The notes below the pieces were generated by a model. It ran no database searches, was not told where the DNA came from, and saw only the letters and a list, made by a program, of their open reading frames with translations. Shown here piece after piece: positions 19,777 through 29,902 of a stretch of 64,000 bases of DNA. The stretch lies in assembly GCF_011602365.1 (NCBI RefSeq), contig NZ_JAAONZ010000017.1, positions 90,425 through 154,424 on the forward strand, in the 5' to 3' direction. The position numbers and the translations under genes were made by a program. The stretch is from Pseudomaricurvus hydrocarbonicus. Lineage in GTDB: Bacteria > Pseudomonadota > Gammaproteobacteria > Pseudomonadales > Cellvibrionaceae. How positions within the stretch are numbered: the stretch's first letter is position 1; each line of letters begins with the position of its first letter.

Positions 19777-20664
19777 ATGCCCTGGCTACAACTTCACGTG
19801 AACACCGACCGCACCCACGCCGAAAGCATCGAAGATGCCTTGCTGGCAGCCGGTGCCGTGTCCGTCACTCTGGAAGACAGGGCAGACCAGCCCATTTTGG
19901 AGCCCGCGCTCGGCGAAACCCCGCTGTGGGACAACACGCTGGTCACAGGCCTGTTTGACGCCGACATCGACACGGCCGCCACCAGCCAGGTCGCCGTCGT
20001 GGCGCTGGGCGGTGAACTCCCGCCCCACCGCTGGGAATTGCTGGAGGATAAAGACTGGGAGCGTGAATGGATGAAGAGCTACCAGCCCATTCACTGTGGC
20101 CACGACCTGTGGATCTGCCCAAGCTGGATCGACACCCCCGACCCGGACGCCACCAATTTGATGCTCGATCCGGGCCTCGCTTTTGGTACCGGCACCCACC
20201 CCACCACGTTTATGTGCCTGCAATGGCTGGCGGAACAGGGGCCATACCACGGTGAAACCTTTGTCGATTACGGCTGCGGCTCGGGGATTTTAGGCATCGC
20301 GGCGCTGTTGCTGGGCGGCGCTCACGTCACCGGCACAGACATCGATCCGCAGGCCCTGCTGGCGACCCACGACAACGCCGACCGCAACCAGATTGCCCGC
20401 GACAGGTTTCCGGTGTATCTGCCCGCCCAGTGCCCGGAGCTGCAAGCGGATGTCATGCTGGCCAACATCCTGGCCGGCCCTCTGGCCGACCTGGCTCCGA
20501 ATCTGAACGCCCTCACCCGCCCGGGCGGCAAACTGTGCCTGTCAGGCATTCTGGCCACCCAGGCTGAAACCGTGATGGACGCCTATCGTCGCTGGTTTGA
20601 CTTCGACCCGATCCGCCAGCAGGAAGAGTGGGTGTGCCTGACGGCGGTCAAGCGACAAGCGTGA
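19777..20664 (+). CDS. prmA: Ribosomal protein L11 methyltransferase
   Basis: A 295-residue SAM-dependent methylase of L11 lysines and the N-terminus. The L11-recognition domain MPWLQLHVNTDRTHAESIED opens the protein. The SAM-binding motif VDYGCGSGILGIAALLLG and the catalytic-region segment ANILAGPL follow. In Pseudomonas prmA follows accBC; here it follows dxs instead. Confidence 0.97.
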   Translation: MPWLQLHVNTDRTHAESIEDALLAAGAVSVTLEDRADQPILEPALGETPLWDNTLVTGLFDADIDTAATSQVAVVALGGELPPHRWELLEDKDWEREWMKSYQPIHCGHDLWICPSWIDTPDPDATNLMLDPGLAFGTGTHPTTFMCLQWLAEQGPYHGETFVDYGCGSGILGIAALLLGGAHVTGTDIDPQALLATHDNADRNQIARDRFPVYLPAQCPELQADVMLANILAGPLADLAPNLNALTRPGGKLCLSGILATQAETVMDAYRRWFDFDPIRQQEEWVCLTAVKRQA

Positions 20665-20826
20665 CTTTAGCCGCCAAAGGCCACCGCAACGGCCGCAAGC
20701 CCTGAACGCCCGTCAATTTGCGTCCAATGTCTCACATCCGCTGTCTGCTTTATTCGTTTATTTACCGATCTCGCCGGAACGTCTAAACTCAGCGGTCTAG
20801 TTAAAACTCCAGGGAACGACCACAGA

Positions 20827-22746
20827 ATGGCAGACAGGGTAACAAGCTGCCCCCATTGCAGCACATCCTTTCGCATCACCGACGCCCAGTTGCAAACAGC
20901 AAAAGGGGCGGTTCGCTGTGGCTCCTGTTTGCAAATTTTTCGGGCACTGGATCACCTGCTGCCACTGGAACCCGCCCCCTCCGACGCCGTAAAACCGTCA
21001 ATGGTAGAGGCTGCGGTCAACAAAACCCCCTCTGCAGATAAAACGCCTTTCGCGGGTAAAGCCACAGTAACCGGCACAGCCTCACACACCAGTAACGCGC
21101 CCCCAGAGAAAACTGAGGCGCCGACTAAGACCGCGTTCTCGCTCGTTAACGACCCGTTACCGGACGACGATGCCTCTCTCAAAACCGAAATTGAGCGTGC
21201 GGTCGCCAAGTCATCGGCGCTGTTGGGTGACGCCACCACCCCAGCTAAAAACCAGCCGCACACGCCAGCGAAGGCGGCGCCCATGGCAGAGGACCCGCAG
21301 GATGAAGCGGAAAGCTCTGCCATCGACAGCCCCGCCGCGGAACAAGTATCCAGCGAAGAGTCACCGCCGCAAGCTGCGCCGTTGCCCCCTTCGGCCGATA
21401 CGCACGATGACGATGACCTCCTTATCTCGGACGACATGGATCAGGACACCGGCTCCCATAGCCTCCACCTGGGTGAGCTCAGTGACAGCTTTCGAAGCCA
21501 GGGGAACCTCGGCAGCAGCCACAAGGGCTCCTTGTTTGATCGTGAAATCAAAATCGACGCCGACCTTGAAACCGATATATCGGACGAGTCCTGGGCGGTC
21601 GATCTGCTGCAGGAGCTTGGAGAGCCGGACACTGACGACAGGGATGAAGACCCCGAACCCACCTTCTCCCTGCCCGATGACTTCGACCTGGAAGAAACCG
21701 AAAAACAGTACGAAGACCAACTGTTTGGCGACAGTTCCCTCGACAACCAGACCGATCACAGCCTGTTCGATGACGCTCTGCTGAAGGACCAGTCAGCCTT
21801 CCAGACTTCAATCGACTCTGAACAGGCTCCCGAATTCAGTCCACCGGCTCCCGAATTCAGTCCACAGGCACCGGTAACCTTCGAATTGCCCGACGACATT
21901 GAGGCGGGTGATGGCACGCGTGACAATGATAACCGAGATGACACCCTCTTCCGCGAGCTGGGCGAAGACTTCTCCTCGTCCCGCAAGGAACCCACATTCA
22001 GCCTGATCGAAGAGGACCCCCTCCCGCAGGACAACCTGCCGAAGGAGAGCCTCTATGAGGCGGCGGATTACGCCACTGAGCACTATGCCTCAGATGACTA
22101 CGATGCCCAGGATCGCGACGTTTCAGACAGCTACAACCCGGGGGATGATGACCCTTACGGCTCCGAAGGGGATCCGTACAGCACAGAAGCAGAGCCTGAT
22201 CACTCGCTGCTGCTGGAGGGGATTGCCCGCGCACCGGTTGAAATGGAATGGCAACAGGAGAAATCTCCCTGGCCCAGACGCCTGCTTTGGGGCGGCTTAA
22301 GCCTGCTGGCCGCCGCTGTGCTGGCGGCGCAACTGGCCTGGTACAACTTTGACAGCTACAGTCGAATTGAGCCCTGGCGCCAAGGCTATATGCTCGCCTG
22401 CCCCATGATTGGCTGCCAGGTGCCCCCTATTGCGGATCCGCGCCGGGTAAAAGCCTACAATCTGGTGGTGCGCAGCAACCCGCGCGCCGGGAATGCGCTG
22501 ATTATTGACTCGATCCTATTGAATACGGCCAATTTTGAACAGCCATTTCCCGACTTTACCCTGACCTTCAGCAACCTGCAGGGTAAACAGCTGGCCTATC
22601 GTCGCTTTACCCCCAGGGAATACCTTGGCGGGGAAATGGCGGGAGCCAGCCACATGCCCAGCGGGCAACCGGTACACATCTCGCTGGAGATTCTCGACCC
22701 GGGCCCGGATGCCGTCAATTACACCGCGGCCATTCCACTGGATTAG
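20827..22746 (+). CDS. Zinc-ribbon, DUF3426 membrane protein with long acidic linker
   Basis: A 639-residue protein. The N-terminal MJ0042-type zinc ribbon has C8, C11, C31 and C34 (TSCPHCSTSFRIT, VRCGSCLQIF). About 450 residues of acidic, low-complexity linker follow, including a short duplicated PEFSP segment near 336-350. One membrane helix lies near 490-513 (LLWGGLSLLAAAVLAAQLAW), and the DUF3426 domain is C-terminal (RSNPRAGNALIIDSILLNTA). It is the conserved gene between prmA and dusB in pseudomonads. Its job is unknown. The linker seems much longer than in pseudomonad homologues. Confidence 0.9.
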   Translation: MADRVTSCPHCSTSFRITDAQLQTAKGAVRCGSCLQIFRALDHLLPLEPAPSDAVKPSMVEAAVNKTPSADKTPFAGKATVTGTASHTSNAPPEKTEAPTKTAFSLVNDPLPDDDASLKTEIERAVAKSSALLGDATTPAKNQPHTPAKAAPMAEDPQDEAESSAIDSPAAEQVSSEESPPQAAPLPPSADTHDDDDLLISDDMDQDTGSHSLHLGELSDSFRSQGNLGSSHKGSLFDREIKIDADLETDISDESWAVDLLQELGEPDTDDRDEDPEPTFSLPDDFDLEETEKQYEDQLFGDSSLDNQTDHSLFDDALLKDQSAFQTSIDSEQAPEFSPPAPEFSPQAPVTFELPDDIEAGDGTRDNDNRDDTLFRELGEDFSSSRKEPTFSLIEEDPLPQDNLPKESLYEAADYATEHYASDDYDAQDRDVSDSYNPGDDDPYGSEGDPYSTEAEPDHSLLLEGIARAPVEMEWQQEKSPWPRRLLWGGLSLLAAAVLAAQLAWYNFDSYSRIEPWRQGYMLACPMIGCQVPPIADPRRVKAYNLVVRSNPRAGNALIIDSILLNTANFEQPFPDFTLTFSNLQGKQLAYRRFTPREYLGGEMAGASHMPSGQPVHISLEILDPGPDAVNYTAAIPLD

Positions 22747-23039
22747 GTGCCTCCTCAGCCCCGGACTCCTGTAATGGCAGCACTCACTTCACAAAACCGG
22801 TCGCCATAAGCCCTGTCGCCCCTCACGCCAGAGAACTGCTGCTCTGGGGAGAGCATTTTACCGCGCCTGTCAACGCCTGTTTTTTCAGCAATTTGTGCAA
22901 TTTGTGCTTCCAAAACCCCGCCCATCGCGGGTATGATACACCCCCTTTCGCAGATGACCGGCCGGGCCCGAAAACCGGATAAAAGCCAGTCAAAAAGGGG
23001 TGTTAGGCGTGAAACTGCAACAGTTTCCGCAGGTGCAAA

Positions 23040-24041
23040 TTGGGGTGTCTCTTGTTTCAAATTGGTCCATACCACATCAACAACCAGGTGGTGTTGGCGC
23101 CTATGGCCGGTGTGACCGACCAACCGTTCCGGCAGTTGTGCCGGCGACTGGGCGCGGGACTTGTGGTCTCTGAAATGGTCACCTCAGACTCGCGTCTATG
23201 GAACAGTCGCAAATCTCAGACACGTCTAAACCACAGCGGTGAAGCTGAGCCTCGCTCGGTTCAGATTGCTGGTGGCGATCCGGAAATGATGGCCACCGCT
23301 GCGCGCATGAATGTGGAACGCGGCGCTCAGATTATTGATATCAACATGGGCTGCCCCGCGAAAAAAGTTTGCAAGAAAGCTGCCGGATCGGCCCTCTTAA
23401 AAGACGAGCCTCTGGTCAAGGATATACTCACAGCCGTTACCGACGCCGTCGACGTGCCCGTCACGTTGAAGATCCGTACCGGCTGGAGCACTGACCATCG
23501 CAATGGCATCACCATTGCCAGGATGGCAGAGGACACCGGCATTGCCGCCCTCGCGGTCCATGGGCGCACCCGCGCCTGTGGCTACAGCGGCGACGCCGAG
23601 TACGACACCATTGCCGCCATTGTCGACGCCGTTTCCATTCCGGTGTTCGCCAATGGCGACATTGATGAGCCAATCAAAGCCAAGCGGGTACTGGAACATA
23701 CCGGTGCCGCCGCCGTCATGATTGGCCGTGCGGCACAGGGACGCCCCTGGATTTTTCGGGAAATCAACCATTTCCTGAACACCGGGGAGTACTTAACACC
23801 CCCTCCGGTTCATGAAATCCGGGATATCCTGTGCGCACACCTTAATGAGCTGCATCGCTTTTATGGCGACTTCATGGGACTCCGTATCGCCCGCAAGCAC
23901 GTGGGGTGGTACTTGAAAACGCACACCGACAGTGGCGATTTTCGCAAGATGTTTAACCAGATAGACAACGCTCAAGAGCAACAAACCAGTGTTCGAAACT
24001 ATTTTGAACAACTGATAACGAAAGAGGATGAAGCAGCATGA
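23040..24041 (+). CDS. dusB: tRNA-dihydrouridine synthase B
   Basis: A 333-residue flavoenzyme that reduces uridine in the tRNA D-loop. [19 protein letters not shown], the catalytic cysteine in [20 protein letters not shown] and [12 protein letters not shown] are family motifs. The start is a TTG at 23040, or possibly the TTG at 23052 (MFQIGPY), because both have a weak G-rich site upstream. Its stop overlaps the fis ATG, the classic dusB-fis operon in which expression is coupled. Confidence 0.95.
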   Translation: MGCLLFQIGPYHINNQVVLAPMAGVTDQPFRQLCRRLGAGLVVSEMVTSDSRLWNSRKSQTRLNHSGEAEPRSVQIAGGDPEMMATAARMNVERGAQIIDINMGCPAKKVCKKAAGSALLKDEPLVKDILTAVTDAVDVPVTLKIRTGWSTDHRNGITIARMAEDTGIAALAVHGRTRACGYSGDAEYDTIAAIVDAVSIPVFANGDIDEPIKAKRVLEHTGAAAVMIGRAAQGRPWIFREINHFLNTGEYLTPPPVHEIRDILCAHLNELHRFYGDFMGLRIARKHVGWYLKTHTDSGDFRKMFNQIDNAQEQQTSVRNYFEQLITKEDEAA

Positions 24042-24349
24042 ACACAGCTGAAGCGCTTATGGCTGACGCGCCAATCGAACTGACCAGCACTGTTAACGAA
24101 CCGGCTCCTGCAGCCACTCAAAACCAATCTCTGCGCGATTGTGTTGAACAGGCCATGGACAATTACTTCAAACACCTGGACGGTCAAGCGGTCTGCGACG
24201 TCTATGACCTGGTCATGGCCGAAGTCGAAGCCCCCATGCTCGAAATCGTGATGAAGTACACCCGCCACAACCAAACCAAAGCCGCCCAGGTTTTGGGATT
24301 AAACCGCGGCACCTTGCGCAAAAAGCTGAAGCAATACGGATTACTCTGA
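24038..24349 (+). CDS. fis: Nucleoid protein Fis
   Basis: A 103-residue DNA-bending factor. The C-terminal HTH is [20 protein letters not shown], ending YGLL. The N-terminal part is flexible and probably forms the beta-hairpin arm. The ATG overlaps the dusB stop by four bases (ATGA). A strong terminator follows the gene. Confidence 0.97.
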   Translation: MNTAEALMADAPIELTSTVNEPAPAATQNQSLRDCVEQAMDNYFKHLDGQAVCDVYDLVMAEVEAPMLEIVMKYTRHNQTKAAQVLGLNRGTLRKKLKQYGLL

Positions 24350-24370
24350 TTCGTCGCTATACTTTCCAGG

Positions 24371-24403
24371 AAGGGTGAGCTTGCTCACCCTTCTTTGTTT
24401 TAA
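24371..24403 (+). terminator. Intrinsic terminator of dusB-fis
   Basis: AAGGGTGAGC (24371-24380) pairs perfectly with GCTCACCCTT (24383-24392), followed by CTTTGTTTTAATT. It is 22 bp past the fis stop codon. Confidence 0.85.
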
Positions 24404-24517
24404 TTGTTTGACCCCAGTTGGGTATTGAACATTCGATGTCAGCGGTCAATGCTTAAGACTGTCCTCGCATCCCATGTCTGATCCCCAGCACCCAACCCAT
24501 GTAAAACGGAACCACCC

Positions 24518-26107
24518 ATGACCCAACTCGTCAAAGTTCAACGCGCTTTAATCAGCGTGTCCGACAAAACCGGAATCGTTGAATTCGCCCAGTCCCTGAA
24601 TGCCCAGGGCGTGGAAATCCTCTCCACCGGCGGCACCTATCGCCTGCTGCAGGAAAACGGTGTCCCTGCCATTGAAGTCTCTGACTACACCGGCTTCCCG
24701 GAAATGATGGACGGACGCGTAAAAACCCTGCACCCCAAAGTCCACGGCGGTATTTTAGGTCGTCGCGGCACCGACGATGCGGTCATGGCCGAGCACGGCA
24801 TCACTCCCATCGATATGGTCGTGGTCAATCTCTACCCGTTTAAAGCTACCGTCGCGGACCCCAACTGTGACCTGCCAACCGCCATTGAAAACATCGACAT
24901 CGGCGGCCCGACCATGGTCCGTTCGGCTGCGAAAAACCACAAAGATGTCGCTATCGTGGTCAATGCCCACAGTTACGAGACCGTGATTGAAGAGATGAAC
25001 GCCAATGACGGTGCGCTGGGTTACGAAACCCGCTACGACCTGATGGTGCAGGCGTTTGAGCACACCGCCCAGTATGACGGCATGATTGCCAACCACTTTG
25101 GCGCTCGCCCATCGTCGTTCAAACCTGGCCAGAATGAAGCCCGCGCGTTCCCCAACACCTACAACGTGCAGTACGAGAAAGCCCAGGACATGCGCTACGG
25201 TGAGAACCCACACCAGCAAGCGGCCTTCTATGTCGAAGCCGACGCTCAGGAAGCTTCTGTTGCCACCGCCACCCAGATCCAGGGCAAAGAGTTGTCGTTC
25301 AACAACGTTGCCGACACCGACGCCGCACTGGAAACCGTCAAACTGTTTGACGAGCCCGCCTGTGTCATCGTCAAGCACGCCAACCCATGTGGCGTGGCCG
25401 TAGCAACTGACATCAAAACCGCTTACGAGCTGGCCTTTGCCACTGATCCGGAATCCGCCTTCGGCGGTATCATCGCCTTCAACCGCGAACTGGACGCCGA
25501 AACCGCCCAGCTGATCGTCGACAAGCAGTTCTCCGAAGTGATCATTGCGCCTAAAGTGTCTGCAGAAGCCGCGGCGGCCGTTTCCGCCAAGAAAAACGTG
25601 CGCCTGCTGGAGTGCGGCGAGTGGGGCGCTGAGCGTCCGGTTGCCTTCGACTACAAACGCGTCAATGGCGGCCTGCTGATTCAGGAAAAAGACAACGGCA
25701 TGGTCAGCAAAGACGACCTGAAAGTGGTCACCAAAGTTGAGCCCTCCGATGCGCAGATGGACGAGCTGCTGTTTGCCTGGAAGGTCGCCAAAATGGTGAA
25801 ATCCAACGCCATCATCTACGCCAAAGACGGTCGCACCATCGGTGTCGGCGCCGGCCAGATGAGTCGCGTCAACTCTGCCCGTATCGCTGCGATTAAAGCC
25901 GAACACGCCAACCTGGAAGTCAAAGGTGCGGTGATGGCATCCGACGCCTTCTTCCCGTTCCGCGACGGCATCGACAACGCGGCCAAAGTGGGCATCAGTG
26001 CGGTGATTCAGCCCGGTGGTTCCATGCGTGACGACGAAGTGATTGCCGCGGCCGATGAGCATGGCATGGCGATGGTGTTTACCGGCATGCGCCACTTCCG
26101 TCACTAA
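24518..26107 (+). CDS. purH: Bifunctional AICAR transformylase/IMP cyclohydrolase
   Basis: The 529-residue enzyme carries out the last two steps of IMP synthesis. The N-terminal MGS-like cyclohydrolase domain ([28 protein letters not shown]) spans about 1-150, and the transformylase domain contains [10 protein letters not shown] and ends GMRHFRH. Length is standard. purD follows after 177 bp that hold a REP-like hairpin. Confidence 0.98.
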   Translation: MTQLVKVQRALISVSDKTGIVEFAQSLNAQGVEILSTGGTYRLLQENGVPAIEVSDYTGFPEMMDGRVKTLHPKVHGGILGRRGTDDAVMAEHGITPIDMVVVNLYPFKATVADPNCDLPTAIENIDIGGPTMVRSAAKNHKDVAIVVNAHSYETVIEEMNANDGALGYETRYDLMVQAFEHTAQYDGMIANHFGARPSSFKPGQNEARAFPNTYNVQYEKAQDMRYGENPHQQAAFYVEADAQEASVATATQIQGKELSFNNVADTDAALETVKLFDEPACVIVKHANPCGVAVATDIKTAYELAFATDPESAFGGIIAFNRELDAETAQLIVDKQFSEVIIAPKVSAEAAAAVSAKKNVRLLECGEWGAERPVAFDYKRVNGGLLIQEKDNGMVSKDDLKVVTKVEPSDAQMDELLFAWKVAKMVKSNAIIYAKDGRTIGVGAGQMSRVNSARIAAIKAEHANLEVKGAVMASDAFFPFRDGIDNAAKVGISAVIQPGGSMRDDEVIAAADEHGMAMVFTGMRHFRH

Positions 26108-26161
26108 GATTGGCCTAACCCTTGGGCGCTGGCAGCCTCTCGCACTGCCAGCAGATAAACA

Positions 26162-26247
26162 CGTCATTGCGAGGAGCGAAGCGACGCGGCAATCTCCTGA
26201 AACGCGTGCCAATCCTGGGAGATTGCCGCGCTTCGCTCGCAATGACG
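26162..26247. repeat. REP/MITE-like 86-bp hairpin between purH and purD
   Basis: The outer arms CGTCATTGCGA (26162-26172) and TCGCAATGACG (26237-26247) are exact. The inner arms (GCGAAGCG and CGGCAATCTCC against their complements) pair with only small bulges, giving arms of about 31-36 nt around a loop of about 19 nt. The CATTGCGAG...GAAGCG...GGCAATC pattern is typical of dispersed palindromic repeats in many bacterial genomes. This is the only copy I noticed in the window. Confidence 0.85.
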
Positions 26248-26284
26248 AAACCTTAGGGCAACCAACTATTTTGAGAGAAAAACA

Positions 26285-27574
26285 ATGAATGTATTAATTA
26301 TTGGCAGTGGCGGTCGCGAACACGCCCTGGCCTGGAAGGCCGCTCAAAACCCCAGTGTGGAAACCGTGTACGTGGCCCCGGGCAATGCCGGCACCGCCAC
26401 CGAGGCGGGTGTTGAAAACGTCGCCATCGATGTGATGGATTTCGACGCACTGGCGGCCTTCGCCAAAGACAACAACTGCGGTCTGACCATCGTCGGTCCG
26501 GAGGCGCCGCTGGTTGAGGGTGTGGTGGATTTCTTCGCCGGGCAAGGTCTGCGTGCTTTTGGTCCCAGCAAGGGCGCGGCACAACTGGAAGGTTCGAAAG
26601 CCTTTACCAAGGACTTTCTGGCCCGTCACAACATCCCCACCGCCGAGTATCAGAACTTCACCGAAGTGGAGCCGGCACTGGCCTACCTGAAAGAAAAGGG
26701 CGCCCCCATTGTGGTCAAGGCCGATGGTCTGGCCGCCGGTAAAGGCGTGATTGTGGCTGAGACTCTGGAGCAAGCCGAAGACGCGGTGAAGGACATGCTG
26801 TCTGGCAACGCGTTTGGCGACGCCGGCTGTCGTGTGGTGATTGAGGAATTCCTCGCCGGTGAAGAAGCCAGTTTCATTGTCATGGTGGACGGTAAAAACG
26901 TCGTGCCCATGGCCAGCAGCCAGGACCACAAGCGTGTCGGCGACAACGACACCGGCCCCAACACCGGCGGCATGGGCGCCTACTCTCCGGCACCTGTTGT
27001 GACGCCCGGGATTCACCAGCGCGCCCTGGATGAGGTGATCTACCCCACCGTCAAAGGCATGGCCGAAGAAGGCAATGACTACACCGGTTTTCTGTACGCG
27101 GGCCTGATGATCATGGCCGACGGCACCCCCAAAGTGATCGAGTACAACTGCCGCTTTGGCGATCCGGAAACCCAACCCATTATGCTGCGCATGAAGTCCG
27201 ACATGGTGGAGCTGTGCGAAGCCGCCATCGACGGCGAGCTGGCCGGCAAAACCACCGAGTGGGATGAGCGCTGCGCCGTGGGTGTGGTCCTGGCCGCAGG
27301 CGGCTACCCGGCCGACTACGCCAAAGGCGACGTCATCAGTGGCCTGCCCACTGAAGAAGTCGAAGGCGAAAAAGTCTTCCACGCCGGCACCACGCTGAAA
27401 GATGGCCAGGTGGTTACCAGCGGCGGCCGTGTACTCTGCGCCACCGCGCTGGGCAACACCGTCACCGAAGCACAGCAGCGCGCTTACCAGCTGGCTCGCA
27501 AGATCGACTGGAAAGGCGCCTTCTTCCGCAACGATATCGCCTACCGCGCCATCGCCCGCGAACAGAAGTCCTGA
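26285..27574 (+). CDS. purD: Phosphoribosylamine-glycine ligase
   Basis: A 429-residue ATP-grasp enzyme making glycinamide ribonucleotide in purine synthesis. It opens MNVLIIGSGGREHALAWK, and the ATP-grasp segment shows PIVVKADGLAAGKGVIVAE and YNCRFGDPETQ. Length is standard. The neighbour order purH-purD is as in pseudomonads. Confidence 0.98.
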   Translation: MNVLIIGSGGREHALAWKAAQNPSVETVYVAPGNAGTATEAGVENVAIDVMDFDALAAFAKDNNCGLTIVGPEAPLVEGVVDFFAGQGLRAFGPSKGAAQLEGSKAFTKDFLARHNIPTAEYQNFTEVEPALAYLKEKGAPIVVKADGLAAGKGVIVAETLEQAEDAVKDMLSGNAFGDAGCRVVIEEFLAGEEASFIVMVDGKNVVPMASSQDHKRVGDNDTGPNTGGMGAYSPAPVVTPGIHQRALDEVIYPTVKGMAEEGNDYTGFLYAGLMIMADGTPKVIEYNCRFGDPETQPIMLRMKSDMVELCEAAIDGELAGKTTEWDERCAVGVVLAAGGYPADYAKGDVISGLPTEEVEGEKVFHAGTTLKDGQVVTSGGRVLCATALGNTVTEAQQRAYQLARKIDWKGAFFRNDIAYRAIAREQKS

Positions 27575-27918
27575 TCGGCCTCCCGGTTCCTTCTGTTCTG
27601 CCACGACCGGTTCAGGTCGTGGCAGAACAACCCTATCACCAAGCCGGAACAGTCAGCGCAAACCCCACCGCTTGCCTTGCGCTGCCGCAACCCTCTGCCC
27701 ATCCTCCCTGACACCCCCCGCCCCGACACCATCCCACTCACCTTGCCCCTGACCCCGCCTGCCGTTTCTCAATTGTCATTCTCAAGCGTTTTTCCTTTAA
27801 TGGACCAGCGAGGGTAACACCCGCTTTACCGTTATATTCAAGCTGGCGCAGCTGGCCGCTTCGCGCCACTCCAGCACCCACATCAACACCACTTACAATA
27901 ATCACACCGAGGTCCTCT
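27575..27918. other. purD-transporter intergenic region
   Basis: The 344-bp gap opens with a perfect 14-bp hairpin (27595-27628). The rest is C-rich on the plus strand and shows no credible gene. The promoter of the sugar transporter should lie in its last 120 bases. Confidence 0.6.
27595..27628 (+). terminator. 14-bp perfect hairpin after purD
   Basis: GTTCTGCCACGACC (27595-27608) pairs exactly with GGTCGTGGCAGAAC (27615-27628) around a 6-nt loop, 20 bp past the purD stop. There is no T-run, so it may stabilise the mRNA 3' end rather than terminate. Confidence 0.55.
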
Positions 27919-29214
27919 ATGGCTGGAATTCTGCAACAAACGCCCTATCCAACATCCCCTCTACCGACACAAGACAACCATTATCGCTTTGCCCTGGCCA
28001 CACTGACGTCGCTGTTTTTCATCATGGGATTCATCACCTGCCTGAATGATATTTTGATTCCCCACCTTAAAAATGTATTTTCCCTGAATTACACCCAGGC
28101 GATGCTCATTCAGTTTTGCTTCTTTGGTGCCTACGGTCTCACGTCGGTGCCGGCCGGTATGCTGGTTAAAAAATTAGGCTACCAGCGCGGCATTGTGATC
28201 AGCCTGTTGGTCGCGGGCTGCGGCTGTGCGCTGTTTTTTCCGGCGGCGGCCGTGGTGTCCTATCCACTGTTTCTGGCCGCACTCTTCATCCTGGCCACAG
28301 GGCTGACTCTGCTGCAGGTCTCGGCCAACCCGTATGTCACCCGCCTCGGGCCAGCGGAGACCGCCGCCAGCCGCCTGACATTAAACCAGGCATTCAATTC
28401 CCTGGGCACCACGCTTGCTCCGTTTTTCGGTGCGCTGCTTATCCTGACCACCGTCACGGTGGTGGACACGGAGATGACAACCGCCGATTTGACCAGCTTC
28501 CAGGCCCACGAAGCACAGTCCGTACAGTTGCCTTACCTGCTATTGGCCGGCGCTTTTTTGTTGCTCGCCACCATTTTTAGTCTGTTAAAACTTCCGGTCA
28601 TTATTGATGAACAGGCCGAGCACACCGCTGACCTGTCCGCCTCACCGCAAAAAAAATCCGCCTGGCAACACCGACATCTGGTGCTGGGTGCGGTGGGACT
28701 GTTTGTGTATGTGGGGGCAGAAGTGGCGATTGGCAGTTTCCTCGTGAGTTTTATGGGTGAAGGCCATATTGCCGGACTGGCCGAAGCCGATGCCGCCCGC
28801 TATATCGCCTATTACTGGGGAGGAGCCATGGTCGGTCGCTTTATCGGTGCCGCGGTGATGACGCGAATCCCCGCCGGCAAAGTACTGGCCGCCAGCGCCA
28901 CCATGGCTGCCCTGCTGGTTGCTGTGGCCATTGCCTCAACCGGTCATGTTGCCATGTGGGCCATTCTGGCAGTGGGGCTGTTTAACTCGATTATGTTTCC
29001 CACCATTTTCAGTCTGGCGGTGCAAAAACTGGGGCCACACACCAGCCAGGGGTCAGGCATATTGTGTACAGCCATTGTGGGCGGCGCCATCATCCCCGTT
29101 GCCCAGGGTGCTCTGGCCGACACCACCAGCATCCAGATCGCGTTCTGTCTGCCATTTATCTGCTATGTGTATATTGTCTTTTACGGTTTGAAAGGCGCGA
29201 GCATTCGCGACTGA
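27919..29214 (+). CDS. FHS-family sugar:H+ symporter (FucP/GluP-like)
   Basis: A 431-residue major facilitator protein with about 12 membrane helices. [16 protein letters not shown] in helix 1 and [14 protein letters not shown] in helix 4 are signatures of the fucose/glucose/galactose-proton symporter family. It would import a monosaccharide or small glucoside. It is just upstream of the convergent TonB receptor, so it may take the products of the GH3 enzyme. The exact sugar cannot be told. Confidence 0.9.
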   Translation: MAGILQQTPYPTSPLPTQDNHYRFALATLTSLFFIMGFITCLNDILIPHLKNVFSLNYTQAMLIQFCFFGAYGLTSVPAGMLVKKLGYQRGIVISLLVAGCGCALFFPAAAVVSYPLFLAALFILATGLTLLQVSANPYVTRLGPAETAASRLTLNQAFNSLGTTLAPFFGALLILTTVTVVDTEMTTADLTSFQAHEAQSVQLPYLLLAGAFLLLATIFSLLKLPVIIDEQAEHTADLSASPQKKSAWQHRHLVLGAVGLFVYVGAEVAIGSFLVSFMGEGHIAGLAEADAARYIAYYWGGAMVGRFIGAAVMTRIPAGKVLAASATMAALLVAVAIASTGHVAMWAILAVGLFNSIMFPTIFSLAVQKLGPHTSQGSGILCTAIVGGAIIPVAQGALADTTSIQIAFCLPFICYVYIVFYGLKGASIRD

Positions 29215-29246
29215 ACACACCCGTAACACACCCTGCATGACCTCCC

Positions 29247-29277
29247 CACACATCGTCTGCCGCGCCGGCGATGTGTG
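29247..29277 (+). terminator. Weak hairpin after the sugar transporter
   Basis: CACACATCG pairs with CGATGTGTG (29247-29255, 29269-29277) across a 13-nt GC-rich loop. There is no clear T-run. It is 33 bp past the transporter stop. Confidence 0.35.
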
Positions 29278-29487
29278 CTGATCCCGCGGCTAAACCGCTT
29301 TTCCTGTTCTGGCGGCGTCTCCTGACCTCCCGCGACCCTGTCGTGAGTCAGCGATGCGGTCTCCTCTACCCGCCCGATCACTTCCCATTGCCACCAGCAC
29401 GGTCTGAAGGACACCTCCAGCGATACGTTAGGCTACCGCTGTGGCTACGGCCAGTTGTAGCTCTGTCTCTCGCTGGCCCTGTCCACT

Positions 29488-29543
29488 TTAGTTCTGTCCT
29501 ACGTTAGTTCTGTCCTAATTTAGTTCTGTCCTACTTTAGTTCT
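29488..29543. repeat. 16-bp tandem repeat, 3.5 copies
   Basis: The unit TTAGTTCTGTCCTANT starts at 29488, 29504 and 29520; the fourth copy, from 29536, diverges after eight bases. The first 13 bases are identical in the three full copies. Confidence 0.88.
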
Positions 29544-29573
29544 AGTTCCGCTCAACGGCAGAGCCGCTCTGCG

Positions 29574-29665
29574 GTGGTTTCTGTCAGCCGTGGTTTTGAT
29601 TGGACGTGTTGCTCTGCTGTGGTTTCTGACAGCCTTGGTTTCTGTCAGCCGTGGTTTCTATTGAG
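29574..29665. repeat. Dispersed 16-bp repeats GTGGTTTCTGTCAGCC
   Basis: Copies lie at 29574-29589, 29619-29634 (one change) and 29635-29650 (one change), with a truncated copy from 29651. They follow the previous array closely, so two different repeat families lie side by side. Confidence 0.8.
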
Positions 29666-29839
29666 AATGACACCTGTCAGCGTGGCGCCTAAGAAAGCGA
29701 GCTTGAGGCAAAAAGAGAGAGGTATACGAGCGGGATGAGCCCACACATGGCCGGGGGTGATGGCACCTTAGCCCGCGTGCCGGGTGATGCCACTGAATGA
29801 TTTCAGTCCGCCATGATCCGGCAACTGAGAGCGACGCAC

Positions 29840-29869
29840 AAAAAAGCCGGCCAACTTTCGTTGGCCGGC
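29840..29869 (-). terminator. Intrinsic terminator of the TonB receptor gene
   Basis: A perfect 10-bp GC-rich stem (GCCGGCCAAC with GTTGGCCGGC, loop TTTC) is followed on the minus strand by a run of Ts (A-run at 29840-29845). It lies 34 bp past the receptor stop codon. Confidence 0.9.
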
Positions 29870-29902
29870 CAGATGTACAAGGGAACCTATAACCGGGCGC
29901 TG

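Larger units (their letters stand above)
29215..29902. other. Repeat-rich intergenic region between two convergent genes
   Basis: About 690 bases with no credible gene. It contains a 9-bp hairpin (29247-29277), a 16-bp tandem array (29488-29543), a second 16-bp repeat family (29574-29665) and the TonB-receptor terminator (29840-29869). Confidence 0.65.

Noticed and set aside
24755..26242. A 495-codon open frame antisense to purH
   Set aside because: purH is unmistakable on the other strand; the antisense sequence is low-complexity and has no family features.
26294..27604. A 436-codon open frame antisense to purD
   Set aside because: Same reason: a codon-bias shadow of a certain gene.
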